This document shows positions 22,705-30,265 of a stretch of DNA of 43,589 bases, in pieces. The DNA comes from Mycolicibacter algericus DSM 45454 (GTDB lineage: Bacteria > Actinomycetota > Actinomycetes > Mycobacteriales > Mycobacteriaceae). The notes beneath the pieces were generated by a model. It searched no databases and was not told the DNA's origin. It was given only the letters and a program-made list of their open reading frames with translations. Every line of letters starts with the position of its first letter. Position 1 is the stretch's first letter. The DNA lies in the NCBI RefSeq assembly GCF_002086455.1, contig NZ_MVHC01000030.1:1-43589 (forward strand). Direction: 5' to 3'. Both the position numbers and the translations under genes were made by a program.

Positions 22705-25077
22705 TCAGATCATCTCGTTGGCCGTCAGCCAGCGCATCACCGGCCAGCCCACGAACACCGGCAGCCAGCAGGTCAGCACCCGGTAGAGCAGCACCGATGG
22801 GACGGCCAGCGCGGCGGGCACCCCGAACGCGGCCAGCCCACCGATCAGGGCGGCTTCCACCGCGCCCACCCCGCCGGGTGTCGGCGCCGCCGAGGCCAGG
22901 GTGCCGCCGACCATGGTCACCACCGTGACGGTTACGAACGAGGTGTTGCCGCCGAAGGCTTCCACGCTGGCCCACAAGGCCAGTGCCGCACCGAGAGTGG
23001 TGCCGGCGGCGCCCAGCACGATCAACGCCAGCCGCTTGGGTTCGCGGGCCAGCTCCATCAGGTCACTGCTGACCTCGCTGAGGCGCGGGCGCAGCGCCGT
23101 CGTCAACCACCGGCGCAGGTTGGGCACCAGCAGGAAGGTGCCGGCCAGGCCCAGTGCCACACCGGCGATCAGGTACAGCATGGTGGCGCTGGGCACGAAG
23201 TGGGACAGGTCGGCGCGGGCGCCGGCGGCGGTGGTGAAGACGACCAGCAGGATCACGTGCACGATCACCTGCACCGACTGCTGCAACGCCACCGCGGCGG
23301 TGGCGCGCAGCGTACTCAGCCCGCCCTTGACCAGGAACCGGGTGCTCAACGCCAGCCCGCCCACCCCGGCCGGGGTGGTGGTCGCGGCAAACGTGTTGGC
23401 CACCTGCATGATCGCCAGATCGCGGAATCGGACCGAGCCGTTGGTACACGCCCACAGCGCGCCCGCCGCGCCGACGTAGGTCAGCGACGACACGATCAGC
23501 CCGACGAGCGCCCACGACCAGTTCGCGTTCCGCAGTTGGGAGAAGAACGTCGGGACCTGGCTGATGAACGGGTAGGCGACGTAGACCAGCCCGACCAGCA
23601 GCACCAGCTGGATCAGCTGGCTGCGGGTCAAGCGGGTGATCGTCTTGGTTTGGATCTCCTGAGTATTGGTCTGGCGCTTGACCTCTTCGCGGGCGGCGGC
23701 CATCACCGCGCCGGCGTCGGGAACCGCCTTGCGGAGCCGGGCCGGCACCGCCGATTTGGTGAGGCGCCGTGAGGCGGCCAGCACCGCGGTGCGGCCGAAA
23801 TGCTCGATCGCGGCGCCTACCGCCGCGGCCGCGTCGTACAGCGACGACGTGGTCACCAGCAGCTGGGCGATATCGGATTGCAGCTGGGCGTCGGTGGCGC
23901 CGTACTCGGCGTTGCCGAAACCGCCGAACAGTACGGTGCCGTGCTCGACCGTCATCTCCTTGCTGCGCAGGTCGCCGTGGGAGATCTGTTGATCATGCAG
24001 CCGGCGCAGCGACTCCCAGGCTTTGCCCACCGGGGTCTGGGTGGTGCAGTCGGCCAGCGGAGTGCCGCGCGGCGGGGTGTGCGCATAGAGCGTCCAGCCG
24101 CGGTCGAGGGCGGCCAGCGCGACGATGTCGGCGTTGGCGACGCCGGTCTCGCCGATGGCGATCGCCATCAGTGCACGGTGCTCGACGGCGCGATGCAGCG
24201 AGGCGTGCAGTGGCGCGGTCTCGGTGGTGCGCAGCCGGAACTTGCGCCACAGTTGGCGCACCGCGCCGCCGCTGCGCTGGTTGGGGCCGTACAACTCGAT
24301 CAGCGCCGGGTGCTTGCCGGCGGTGGAGAGCACCAGCGGGCCGCGGCCGGCCGGGCGGAGGACCGTCAGTTCGGTGACGGTGCAGCCGCGGCGGGCCAGG
24401 CTGCGCACCGCGCCGTCCAGCGGGACCTCGAGTGCGGGAGTGCCGACGATCAGGATCACCAGCGCCCCGACAAACCAACCGACGGCCAGGCCGAGCAGCG
24501 AGCGGGCCGGCACGATGGCGCTGACCACCAGGTGGATCGGCACGAACGCCAGCAGCAGCGCCCACCACCAGCGCCGCCAGCGCGCCGGCAGCCACGGCCC
24601 GGAGACGGTGAGCATCGCGGCGAGCATGGCGATCCAGCGTGGGTCGTCGAGGAACTGGGCCAGCGTGGTCGCCAGCCGTTCGGACAGGTCGAAGTGCCAA
24701 CTGGGCGCGGCCAGGCCGGTGCTGCGAATCGACAGCGACGCCACCGCGAGCAGCCCGGCGATCGCATAGGCCGCCAGCAGTTTCCACTGCCGGGAGACGA
24801 CCAGGCCGATCAGGATGGCAAACGGCAACGCCACGATGGCGATGCCGTAGGCCAGATAGACCTGGTTGGCGTGGGTGGGGGAGAGCACCCCGATGATCTG
24901 GGACACCGAGCGTTCCAGCGTCACCCATTCGTAGCGGGTGACCAGCGAGCTGGTGATGACCGTCGCGAGGAACAAGGCCGCCAGCACCAGACGCAGAATG
25001 TCGTTGGTGCGTCGGGTCAGCGGCTGCAGCAGGTTGCCGGTGACGGCGACGTCGCGCCCCTCAACTCGCATGATCAC
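22705..25077 (-). CDS. Large membrane protein: kinase-like middle, flippase-like C-terminus
   Basis: 790 residues (an in-frame ATG at 25071 is equally possible). Residues about 25-215 hold several membrane helices. Residues about 225-450 are a soluble domain with degenerate protein-kinase/APH features: QQISHGDLRSKEM in place of the catalytic loop and LFGGFGNAEYG in place of DFG. Residues about 490-785 are a UPF0104/LPG-synthase-type flippase-like domain (TPAGVGGLALSTRFLVKGG; TPGGVGAVEAALIGG). Mycobacteria carry such long fusions; a lipid-translocation role is inferred, not shown. Confidence 0.85.
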   Translation of the reverse strand: MIMRVEGRDVAVTGNLLQPLTRRTNDILRLVLAALFLATVITSSLVTRYEWVTLERSVSQIIGVLSPTHANQVYLAYGIAIVALPFAILIGLVVSRQWKLLAAYAIAGLLAVASLSIRSTGLAAPSWHFDLSERLATTLAQFLDDPRWIAMLAAMLTVSGPWLPARWRRWWWALLLAFVPIHLVVSAIVPARSLLGLAVGWFVGALVILIVGTPALEVPLDGAVRSLARRGCTVTELTVLRPAGRGPLVLSTAGKHPALIELYGPNQRSGGAVRQLWRKFRLRTTETAPLHASLHRAVEHRALMAIAIGETGVANADIVALAALDRGWTLYAHTPPRGTPLADCTTQTPVGKAWESLRRLHDQQISHGDLRSKEMTVEHGTVLFGGFGNAEYGATDAQLQSDIAQLLVTTSSLYDAAAAVGAAIEHFGRTAVLAASRRLTKSAVPARLRKAVPDAGAVMAAAREEVKRQTNTQEIQTKTITRLTRSQLIQLVLLVGLVYVAYPFISQVPTFFSQLRNANWSWALVGLIVSSLTYVGAAGALWACTNGSVRFRDLAIMQVANTFAATTTPAGVGGLALSTRFLVKGGLSTLRATAAVALQQSVQVIVHVILLVVFTTAAGARADLSHFVPSATMLYLIAGVALGLAGTFLLVPNLRRWLTTALRPRLSEVSSDLMELAREPKRLALIVLGAAGTTLGAALALWASVEAFGGNTSFVTVTVVTMVGGTLASAAPTPGGVGAVEAALIGGLAAFGVPAALAVPSVLLYRVLTCWLPVFVGWPVMRWLTANEMI

Positions 25078-25426
25078 TTTCGGTCCGTCTGGTGCCGCAG
25101 ATTGCGGCTCGCCACAACTTAACCGGTGAGCTGGGGTGGAGGGCTAATTTGTCTGCCGCCTCGCCGCCAGGTGATCGGAGCGGAGTCCCGTGCGTCACTC
25201 CCGTCACCGTGGGGAAGTGGCATGAGGTGTGCCCACCTCTGAGCGACAACAGAGATTATGTCGACTCGTGAGCACCGGCGTCGGCACCGCGTTGCCCGAC
25301 CCGACGCCAGCTGTCGCTCGAAGGCGGGCAACACTCACATACCCCCGGCGCCGTGACGGCTGTTGCTGTTGAGGCGACGATGTGCTGTGCCCCCGGCGGC
25401 GACGGGTCCCAGCGGGGCGCGCCGGG
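25078..25426. other. Intergenic stretch, no gene
   Basis: These 349 bases separate the flippase-like gene (minus) from the SDR 3' end. Short minus-strand frames here lack plausible composition. The promoter of the 790-residue protein must lie in its left part; I see no clear hairpin or repeat. Confidence 0.5.
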
Positions 25427-26302
25427 TCACACCGGGTAGCTGACCCCGGTCATCTTCTCCGACTCCTCCCACAGCCGCCGCCACAGCTGCTGGTCCTGCG
25501 ACAGCTTGTTCGACGGGCATGGCCCCATCGGGCCGCGCGACTGGTTGAGCTTCGTCGGCCCCCAGTAGGCGTCCGGGTCGGCGTCGGCGACGGTGGCGGC
25601 GAACACGATCGACTCGGCGGCCCGCTCGGGGCGCTGGCCCAGCACCGCCAGACCGTACTTGGTGACCAAGCCGGGCAGCGTCTTGTCGTTGTCGAACAAC
25701 TCGGTGGCCGACACGCCGGGGTGTACCGCGTAGGAGCGCAGCGGCGAGCCGGCCGCGCGCAGTCGGCGCAGCAGCTCGCGGGCGAACATCAGGTTGGCCA
25801 GCTTGGACTGCGCATAGGCCAGGTTGCGCTGGTAGAACCGGTTCTCGTAGTTGAGGTCGTCGATCCAGAACTTCGGGGTCTGCTTGTGCGCGATGCTCGA
25901 TACCGTCACCACCCGGTCGCCGATGCGGTCCAGCAGCAGGCCGGTCAGCGCGAAGTGCCCGAGGTGATTGACGCCGAACTGCATCTCGAACCCGTCGGCC
26001 GTCCGTTTCAGCGGGATGTTCATGATCCCGGCGTTGTTGACCAGCACGTCGAAGCCGCCCTGCTGGGCGGCGAAGTCGCGTACCGACTCCAGGCTGCCCA
26101 GATCCAGTGCCGCCACCGTCACGTCGCCGTCGATGCCGTCGGCGATCTGCTGGGCCTTGGCGGTGTTGCGGCAGGCCATCACCACGGTGGCGCCGTTGGC
26201 GGCCAGGGTGCGGGTGACGACCTCACCCAGGCCGCCGTTGGCACCGGTGACTACAAAGGTGCGGCCGTGCTGATCCGGGGTGTCCGCGAGTGTGAAAGCC
26301 AT
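25427..26302 (-). CDS. Short-chain dehydrogenase/reductase
   Basis: 291 residues from ATG 26302 (an ATG at 26311 is also in frame). The NAD(P) motif is TGANGGLG, followed by DVLVNNAGI, a catalytic Ser in VVTVSSIAH, and YAQSK (Tyr/Lys). The C-terminal extension (GPMGPCPSNKLSQDQQLW) is typical of the retinol-dehydrogenase-like SDRs abundant in mycobacteria. The substrate is unknown. It lies 22 bases downstream of the ankyrin-like gene and may share its transcript. Confidence 0.93.
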   Translation of the reverse strand: MAFTLADTPDQHGRTFVVTGANGGLGEVVTRTLAANGATVVMACRNTAKAQQIADGIDGDVTVAALDLGSLESVRDFAAQQGGFDVLVNNAGIMNIPLKRTADGFEMQFGVNHLGHFALTGLLLDRIGDRVVTVSSIAHKQTPKFWIDDLNYENRFYQRNLAYAQSKLANLMFARELLRRLRAAGSPLRSYAVHPGVSATELFDNDKTLPGLVTKYGLAVLGQRPERAAESIVFAATVADADPDAYWGPTKLNQSRGPMGPCPSNKLSQDQQLWRRLWEESEKMTGVSYPV

Positions 26303-26323
26303 GGCCGTCACGCTACGCGACGG

Positions 26324-26989
26324 TCAGGCGATGCCTTCGGTGGTCAGCACCGCACCCCGCTGGGTGATCACCCGCGTCTGCCCGGCGGCCACCGTCTCCA
26401 GGTAGCCGCACCGCAGCGTCACCTGGACACCGCCGGGCAGGCCGGGGATCGCACAGTGCAGCGCGGCGGCGGGCGCTTCGTGCAGCACCGCGACCGGCGG
26501 ATAGCGCAGCGCCCGGCGCAGGTCCTGGTCGGTGTAGCCGTCCAGCAGGCCCGCGGTGCGGATGGTGCCGTCGATCGCCCACTCCAGGTTGGCGTCGAGG
26601 GTGCGGATCAGCTCGGCGGTCAGCGGCGACCGCGGCGGGGTGAGCTGGGCGAGCAGTGCCGCTGAGCCCCCGGCATCCTCGGCCACGTCGCGCGCCGTCC
26701 AGCCCCGGGCGTCGCGCAGGCCGCGCAGCGCACCGCGCTCCAGCAGTGCGGCAACGACTTCGGTCGGTGCGCCGTGCCGAGCGGCCTGGTGCAGCGGGGT
26801 GAGCCAGGCCGCGGTGCCGGGCCGCCACTGGTTGACGCTGAGCGCGGGGATGGCGTCCAGCAGATCGAACAGTGCCGGCCAGTCACCGGCCTCGGCCGCA
26901 TCGGCCAGCCGGTGCCCGGCGGTGATGGCTTCCTCCGGAAGCAGCGAGAGTTCCAACACGCCGGGCCAATCTAAAGGTGGTTCGTCCAT
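26324..26989 (-). CDS. Ankyrin-repeat-like protein
   Basis: 221 residues. An N-terminal helical part is followed by ankyrin-type repeats: TPLHQAARHGAPTEVVAALL, ERGALRGLRDARGWTARDVA (about residues 63-105). The C-terminal half (WAIDGTIRTAG, ALHCAIPGLPGGVQVTLRCG) is not ankyrin-like and is unassigned. The TPLHxAARHG signature is clear. It probably binds a protein partner; it precedes the SDR on the same strand. Confidence 0.75.
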   Translation of the reverse strand: MDEPPLDWPGVLELSLLPEEAITAGHRLADAAEAGDWPALFDLLDAIPALSVNQWRPGTAAWLTPLHQAARHGAPTEVVAALLERGALRGLRDARGWTARDVAEDAGGSAALLAQLTPPRSPLTAELIRTLDANLEWAIDGTIRTAGLLDGYTDQDLRRALRYPPVAVLHEAPAAALHCAIPGLPGGVQVTLRCGYLETVAAGQTRVITQRGAVLTTEGIA

Positions 26990-27046
26990 GACTCGAAATT
27001 AGCCAAGGGGTCCGACAATAACTGTCGATCGATCGGCAGACGAGAG

Positions 27047-27250
27047 TTGTCGGTACCCGTCGATAGCCTGACGTCGCTGGATGCCGTCGTCGCCCGCTGG
27101 GATGGGTGGGCGCAGACTGCCGAGGACGTCGGCGTGCACCTGATCCAGCTGGTCGACAAGCATCACCGCCCGGAACGGCGCCGCTCCGCGGTACGCACCG
27201 AGTTGCGTGCCGTTGCCCGCGAGTGGAACGCCGGGGACCGGGAAGAGTGA
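27047..27250 (+). CDS. Small hypothetical protein
   Basis: 67 residues from a TTG start (GACGAGAG upstream as a weak SD). The sequence is mainly helical and charged (DAVVARWDGWAQTAEDVGVH, RRSAVRTELRAVAREWN). Composition is protein-like but no family is recognised. A short hairpin (CGGCTAC/GTAGCCG, 27252-27273) follows the stop and could end its transcript. Confidence 0.4.
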   Translation: MSVPVDSLTSLDAVVARWDGWAQTAEDVGVHLIQLVDKHHRPERRRSAVRTELRAVAREWNAGDREE

Positions 27251-27357
27251 GCGGCTACACCCCCGGGTAGCCGGCCGCCAGAACTTGTCGGTGGTCGCCG
27301 ATAGATTCTTTTCACCAGCACTTCCCCACGGGGGCTTGAGATATCGGGAGGTCAGCA

Positions 27358-28137
27358 ATGTCGCAGTCGGCAGTCGACCGCGTTGTCCTGCTCGGGGACA
27401 ACGACACCACGGCCCACCGCGCCGAGCTGGCCAGGGACGCCGCCAAACAGCACTGCATCATCGTCGAGGCGTTCGGTTTCGAGGAGGGCGAGGCCGGCGG
27501 CACCGATGACCTGACCGAAATCGACGCCGTGGTCGCCGCGCTGGGTCGCGCGATCGCCGGGCGGATGGACGTCTGGGTGCCGTTCCCAGGCCCGGACTTC
27601 ATTCGGGAACAGCACCTGCGGCGGCTGAGCCTGGTGTTGCAGCGTCACGGCCTGAACGTGCGGTTGACCCGGGGGCTGTACCCGGCGCCGACCGACGGCG
27701 GCATGAACGAGATCGACTTCGCGCTGCGGCGCGAGGTTCAAGCCGTCGACAGCCTGGATCAGGCGGCGCTGGCCGCCGAGGGTGCCAAGAGCCTCGGGCG
27801 GGAGATCGAGATGGCGCTGGTCAAGGCCGACGGCCGACAGTCGGTGCGGCGCACGACCGACGGGGGCCGGGCGAACATGCACCCGGTGCCGCCGATGCTG
27901 CCGTCGCCGGCGGTGCCGTGGCCGGAGCGCAAGCGTCAGGTCAAGCGGTATGCGGGCTGGCTGGTGCACGGCTGCGGTGTCACCCAGGCGGCCACCGCGC
28001 GGGTGCTCAACTCCGCGGGGCAGCGTACCCCGACCGGCCGGGAGTGGAAGCCCGGTACGGTGTCGAAGCTGCTGGCCGGCAAGTACGACGACCCGAGGCG
28101 GCCCGGTGACTTCAGGCCAGATGCCGTCGCCGGGTGA
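27358..28137 (+). CDS. Protein with serine-recombinase-like C-terminal HTH
   Basis: 259 residues with SD GGGAGG. The N-terminal 190 residues are alpha/beta (VDRVVLLGDNDTTAHRAELA; RLSLVLQRHGLNVRLTRGLY) without a recognised active site; the catalytic Ser domain of a recombinase is not evident. Residues about 200-248 (GVTQAATARVLNSAGQRTP then WKPGTVSKLLAGKYDDP) match the DNA-binding HTH that follows serine recombinase domains. The stop codon abuts the stop of the convergent membrane gene (TGATCA). Two copies of its 3' end are embedded in the array to the right. Confidence 0.7.
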   Translation: MSQSAVDRVVLLGDNDTTAHRAELARDAAKQHCIIVEAFGFEEGEAGGTDDLTEIDAVVAALGRAIAGRMDVWVPFPGPDFIREQHLRRLSLVLQRHGLNVRLTRGLYPAPTDGGMNEIDFALRREVQAVDSLDQAALAAEGAKSLGREIEMALVKADGRQSVRRTTDGGRANMHPVPPMLPSPAVPWPERKRQVKRYAGWLVHGCGVTQAATARVLNSAGQRTPTGREWKPGTVSKLLAGKYDDPRRPGDFRPDAVAG

Positions 28138-28485
28138 TCATCCGGGATACACGATCGGCACGAAGATCAGGGCGTAGACCAATCCACTGATCAAGACGGC
28201 CAGGCCGCACCCGCCGATCGCCAAGCCCATACCGCGGCGACGAGGCGAGTCGGTGCCCAGCAATGTCGCGCCGATCAGCAACGAGGCCACGGTCGTCAGT
28301 AGGGCCGCGACCGCTATCAGGATGGGAACCCCGATGTGGTCGACGGCCGGAGTTTGTCCCAGCAGCCAACCGATACCGAACCAGACCGCCAAGATCGGCT
28401 GCACGACGACCGGTGATGATCGGGTGGCGATCCGCCAAACATCGCTGTCCTGCACCCGGATTCGACTGAACACCGTGTTGGGCAT
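28138..28485 (-). CDS. Unit A small membrane protein, type 2
   Basis: 115 residues with about three membrane helices (VVVQPILAVWFGIGWLLG; ILIAVAALLTTVASLLIGAT; LAIGGCGLAVLISGLVYALI). Clearly paralogous to the type-2 proteins at 29893 and 31976: the N-terminus MPNTVFSRIRVQDSDVWRIA aligns with MPSAILARVRDGDPAFWRTA. Here it is the last gene of its unit, after the type-1 gene; in units B and C it comes before it. A candidate immunity or membrane-partner protein of the large toxin-like protein. Confidence 0.75.
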   Translation of the reverse strand: MPNTVFSRIRVQDSDVWRIATRSSPVVVQPILAVWFGIGWLLGQTPAVDHIGVPILIAVAALLTTVASLLIGATLLGTDSPRRRGMGLAIGGCGLAVLISGLVYALIFVPIVYPG

Positions 28486-28498
28486 GCCTGAGTGCCTT

Positions 28499-28792
28499 TC
28501 AGTGCAGTAGCAAGTAGATCAAGCCGGCCGGGATGAGCGTGATCGCGATCGTCAACGGTGTCGCGAGGTAGCCCGCAAGGATCCCCCGGCCGGCCTGCCC
28601 GATCTCATCGGGCAGCTGGCTCATGAACAGCCCTATCGGCACCACAACGGCCGTGGCGATTGCGAAGAAGAACAGGTTGGCGATCCACAACGGCAGCCAC
28701 ACCCAGGTGGCGGTCTCGACGATCACGATGGTCGCCAGCGCGGCGACCAAGCTCCGCGGGCCGTAGCGGTCTGTCGGGGTCGGGGCGGTCAT
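28499..28792 (-). CDS. Unit A small membrane protein, type 1
   Basis: 97 residues with about three membrane helices. RYGPRSLVAALATIVIVETA aligns with the type-1 proteins at 29594 and 31677 (RYGPHSFIAALATIAIVETA), with roughly two thirds identity across its length by eye. It lies 36 bases downstream of the unit A large gene. The role is unknown; by position it is a candidate immunity protein. Confidence 0.75.
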   Translation of the reverse strand: MTAPTPTDRYGPRSLVAALATIVIVETATWVWLPLWIANLFFFAIATAVVVPIGLFMSQLPDEIGQAGRGILAGYLATPLTIAITLIPAGLIYLLLH

Positions 28793-28827
28793 GGGTAGAA
28801 GTTATCCCTTCGGGAGCGGCTCGAGGC

Positions 28828-29505
28828 TCAGCCGAGTTGTCCGGATGTCGAGGAGACCGACGGCGGCGCGTACACCGGTCCGAAATCGGTGGCGGCGTCG
28901 CCGAACGGGGCGAACGCGGAGCTGCCGACACCGACCTCGTGATGGCCCGGCAGGTTGCCGGCGTCGTACTTGATGCGTACCGAGCCGTCCGGCGCCTGCG
29001 CAATACTGCCCTGCGGGACACCGACTTTCACCCTCCCGGGGCCACCGCTGTCGTTGAGCTCGACGGACGGATTCTGGCGCATCACCACGATGCCGTTGTC
29101 ATAGTCGATGTAGGTGGTGACCTTGGTGTCCTCGGGATCGAAGTTCGGGTTGGGGCCCCGGTCGTTGCCGGCGTCATGTGAGCCCAAGCGGTTGACCCAC
29201 GGCTGCTCAATCCATTGCGACGCACGCACCACCCCCTGCCCGGCGGGGGTGTCCAACGCCAGGGCTTGCTGATTGGCCAGTGCCTCGCGGATCTCGGCCT
29301 CGATGCCGTCGAGTCGTCGGCGCCCGCGCAGCGCCACCTGCGCCGCACCGCGCAGCGTCGCGACGAACGCCCGGTCCAGTTGTGTCGTGGTGTGCAGCCG
29401 GGTGGCCAGCGCGGCCTCGCGCTCTCGCGCGGCATCGGCGTGGGCACCGAGTTCCTCGGGCATGTTTTCCGACGCTAGTTCAACCGTGCCGATCGCGGTA
29501 TTCAC
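28828..29505 (-). CDS. Unit A large toxin-like protein, internally shortened
   Basis: 225 residues from GTG 29505 (MNTAIGTVELASENMPEELG); the frame continues upstream only through antisense of the recombinase-gene remnant. The N-terminal helical domain (about 1-105, DUF4226-like) is identical to unit B. The frame then jumps from ALDTPAG to QGVVRASQWIEQP, skipping about 120 residues present in unit B. It later skips another block between VRIKYDAGN and HHEVG. Both losses keep the frame, so a compact protein is still encoded. The shared core GNDRGPNPxFDPEDTKVTTY is retained. Confidence 0.7.
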   Translation of the reverse strand: MNTAIGTVELASENMPEELGAHADAAREREAALATRLHTTTQLDRAFVATLRGAAQVALRGRRRLDGIEAEIREALANQQALALDTPAGQGVVRASQWIEQPWVNRLGSHDAGNDRGPNPNFDPEDTKVTTYIDYDNGIVVMRQNPSVELNDSGGPGRVKVGVPQGSIAQAPDGSVRIKYDAGNLPGHHEVGVGSSAFAPFGDAATDFGPVYAPPSVSSTSGQLG

Positions 29506-29514
29506 CCGGCTGAC

Positions 29515-29610
29515 AGCGGCCGGCCATGGAATCCCGGCACGGCGTCGAAGCTGCTCACCGGACAATACGATGATCCGCGGCGCGCCGGGGACTTCAGGCC
29601 AGACGCAGTA
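29515..29610 (+). pseudogene. Remnant of the recombinase-like gene 3' end (copy 1)
   Basis: The plus strand here encodes PGTASKLLTGQYDDPRRAGD, then FRPDAV and a stop, aligned with the C-terminus of the gene at 27358-28137 (PGTVSKLLAGKYDDPRRPGD). A one-base deletion breaks the frame upstream. It lies antisense to the 5' flank of the unit A large gene and touches the 3' end of the unit B type-1 gene. Confidence 0.8.
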
Positions 29611-29896
29611 GCTGGATGATCACCACCGGCGGGATGACGGCCAGTGCGATGGTCAGCGGGGTGGCGAGATAGCCGATCAGCATGCCGCGGCCGACCTGTG
29701 CAGTTTTGATGCCACCGCTCTGGGACATGAAGAAGCCGGTCGGCACCACGATGGCGGTAGCGATGCCGAAAACGTACAAGTCCGCGATCCAGTACGGAAA
29801 CCATATCCAGGTCGCGGTCTCGACGATCGCAATGGTCGCCAACGCGGCGATGAAACTGTGCGGGCCGTAGCGGACTTCGGTGTCCGGGCTGGTCAT
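29594..29896 (-). CDS. Unit B small membrane protein, type 1
   Basis: 100 residues from ATG 29896, which overlaps the stop of the type-2 gene (ATGA). About three helices (FIAALATIAIVETATWIWFP; VFGIATAIVVPTGFFM; GYLATPLTIALAVIPPVVII). Identical to the unit C copy at 31677. The final codons overlap the recombinase remnant. Longer frames upstream are antisense artefacts of the type-2 gene's strand neighbour frame. Confidence 0.75.
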   Translation of the reverse strand: MTSPDTEVRYGPHSFIAALATIAIVETATWIWFPYWIADLYVFGIATAIVVPTGFFMSQSGGIKTAQVGRGMLIGYLATPLTIALAVIPPVVIIQLLRLA

Positions 29897-30246
29897 GCGC
29901 CGCCCTCGAACCACGGCAGGAAAATCAGCACGTAGAACAATCCGCTGATGAAGGTCACTACGGCAGATCCGCAGACAGCCAGACCGACACCGCGTCGATA
30001 CGGTGACTCCGCGCGCAACAACACCGCCCCGATCACCAGAGCTGCGACGGTCGGCACGATGAAAGCTGCCGTGGCCAGCCAGCGAAACGTTGTGCCATAG
30101 GAGAGTGGGCTGCCACTCAGCCACAGCCAGCCGATGCCGATTAGCGCCGCGAGGACGGCTTGGACGACCAGCGGTGCTGACCGGGTGGCGGTGCGCCAGA
30201 AGGCGGGGTCGCCATCGCGGACACGGGCCAGAATTGCACTGGGCAT
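29893..30246 (-). CDS. Unit B small membrane protein, type 2
   Basis: 117 residues from ATG 30246, with SD AAGGAG six bases upstream. Three to four helices (LVVQAVLAALIGIGWLWLSG; FIVPTVAALVIGAVLL; GLAVCGSAVVTFISGLFYVL). It starts 20 bases after the unit B large gene ends and overlaps the type-1 gene, so the three form one operon: large, type 2, type 1. Identical to 31976-32329. Confidence 0.78.
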   Translation of the reverse strand: MPSAILARVRDGDPAFWRTATRSAPLVVQAVLAALIGIGWLWLSGSPLSYGTTFRWLATAAFIVPTVAALVIGAVLLRAESPYRRGVGLAVCGSAVVTFISGLFYVLIFLPWFEGGA

Positions 30247-30265
30247 GCATGGCTCCTTTTGATGA

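Noticed and set aside
22627..25122. Several 190-440-residue plus-strand frames
   Set aside because: Antisense shadows of the 790-residue membrane protein, rich in Arg/Gly/Gln.
27252..27273. Hairpin CGGCTAC/GTAGCCG as riboswitch
   Set aside because: Simple 7-bp stem without conserved riboswitch elements; at most a weak terminator or operator.
28828..29565. TTG start at 29565 (and 31648) for the large genes
   Set aside because: The added 20 residues are antisense to the recombinase-gene remnant, and unit C, which has a different flank, shares sequence only from the GTG onward.
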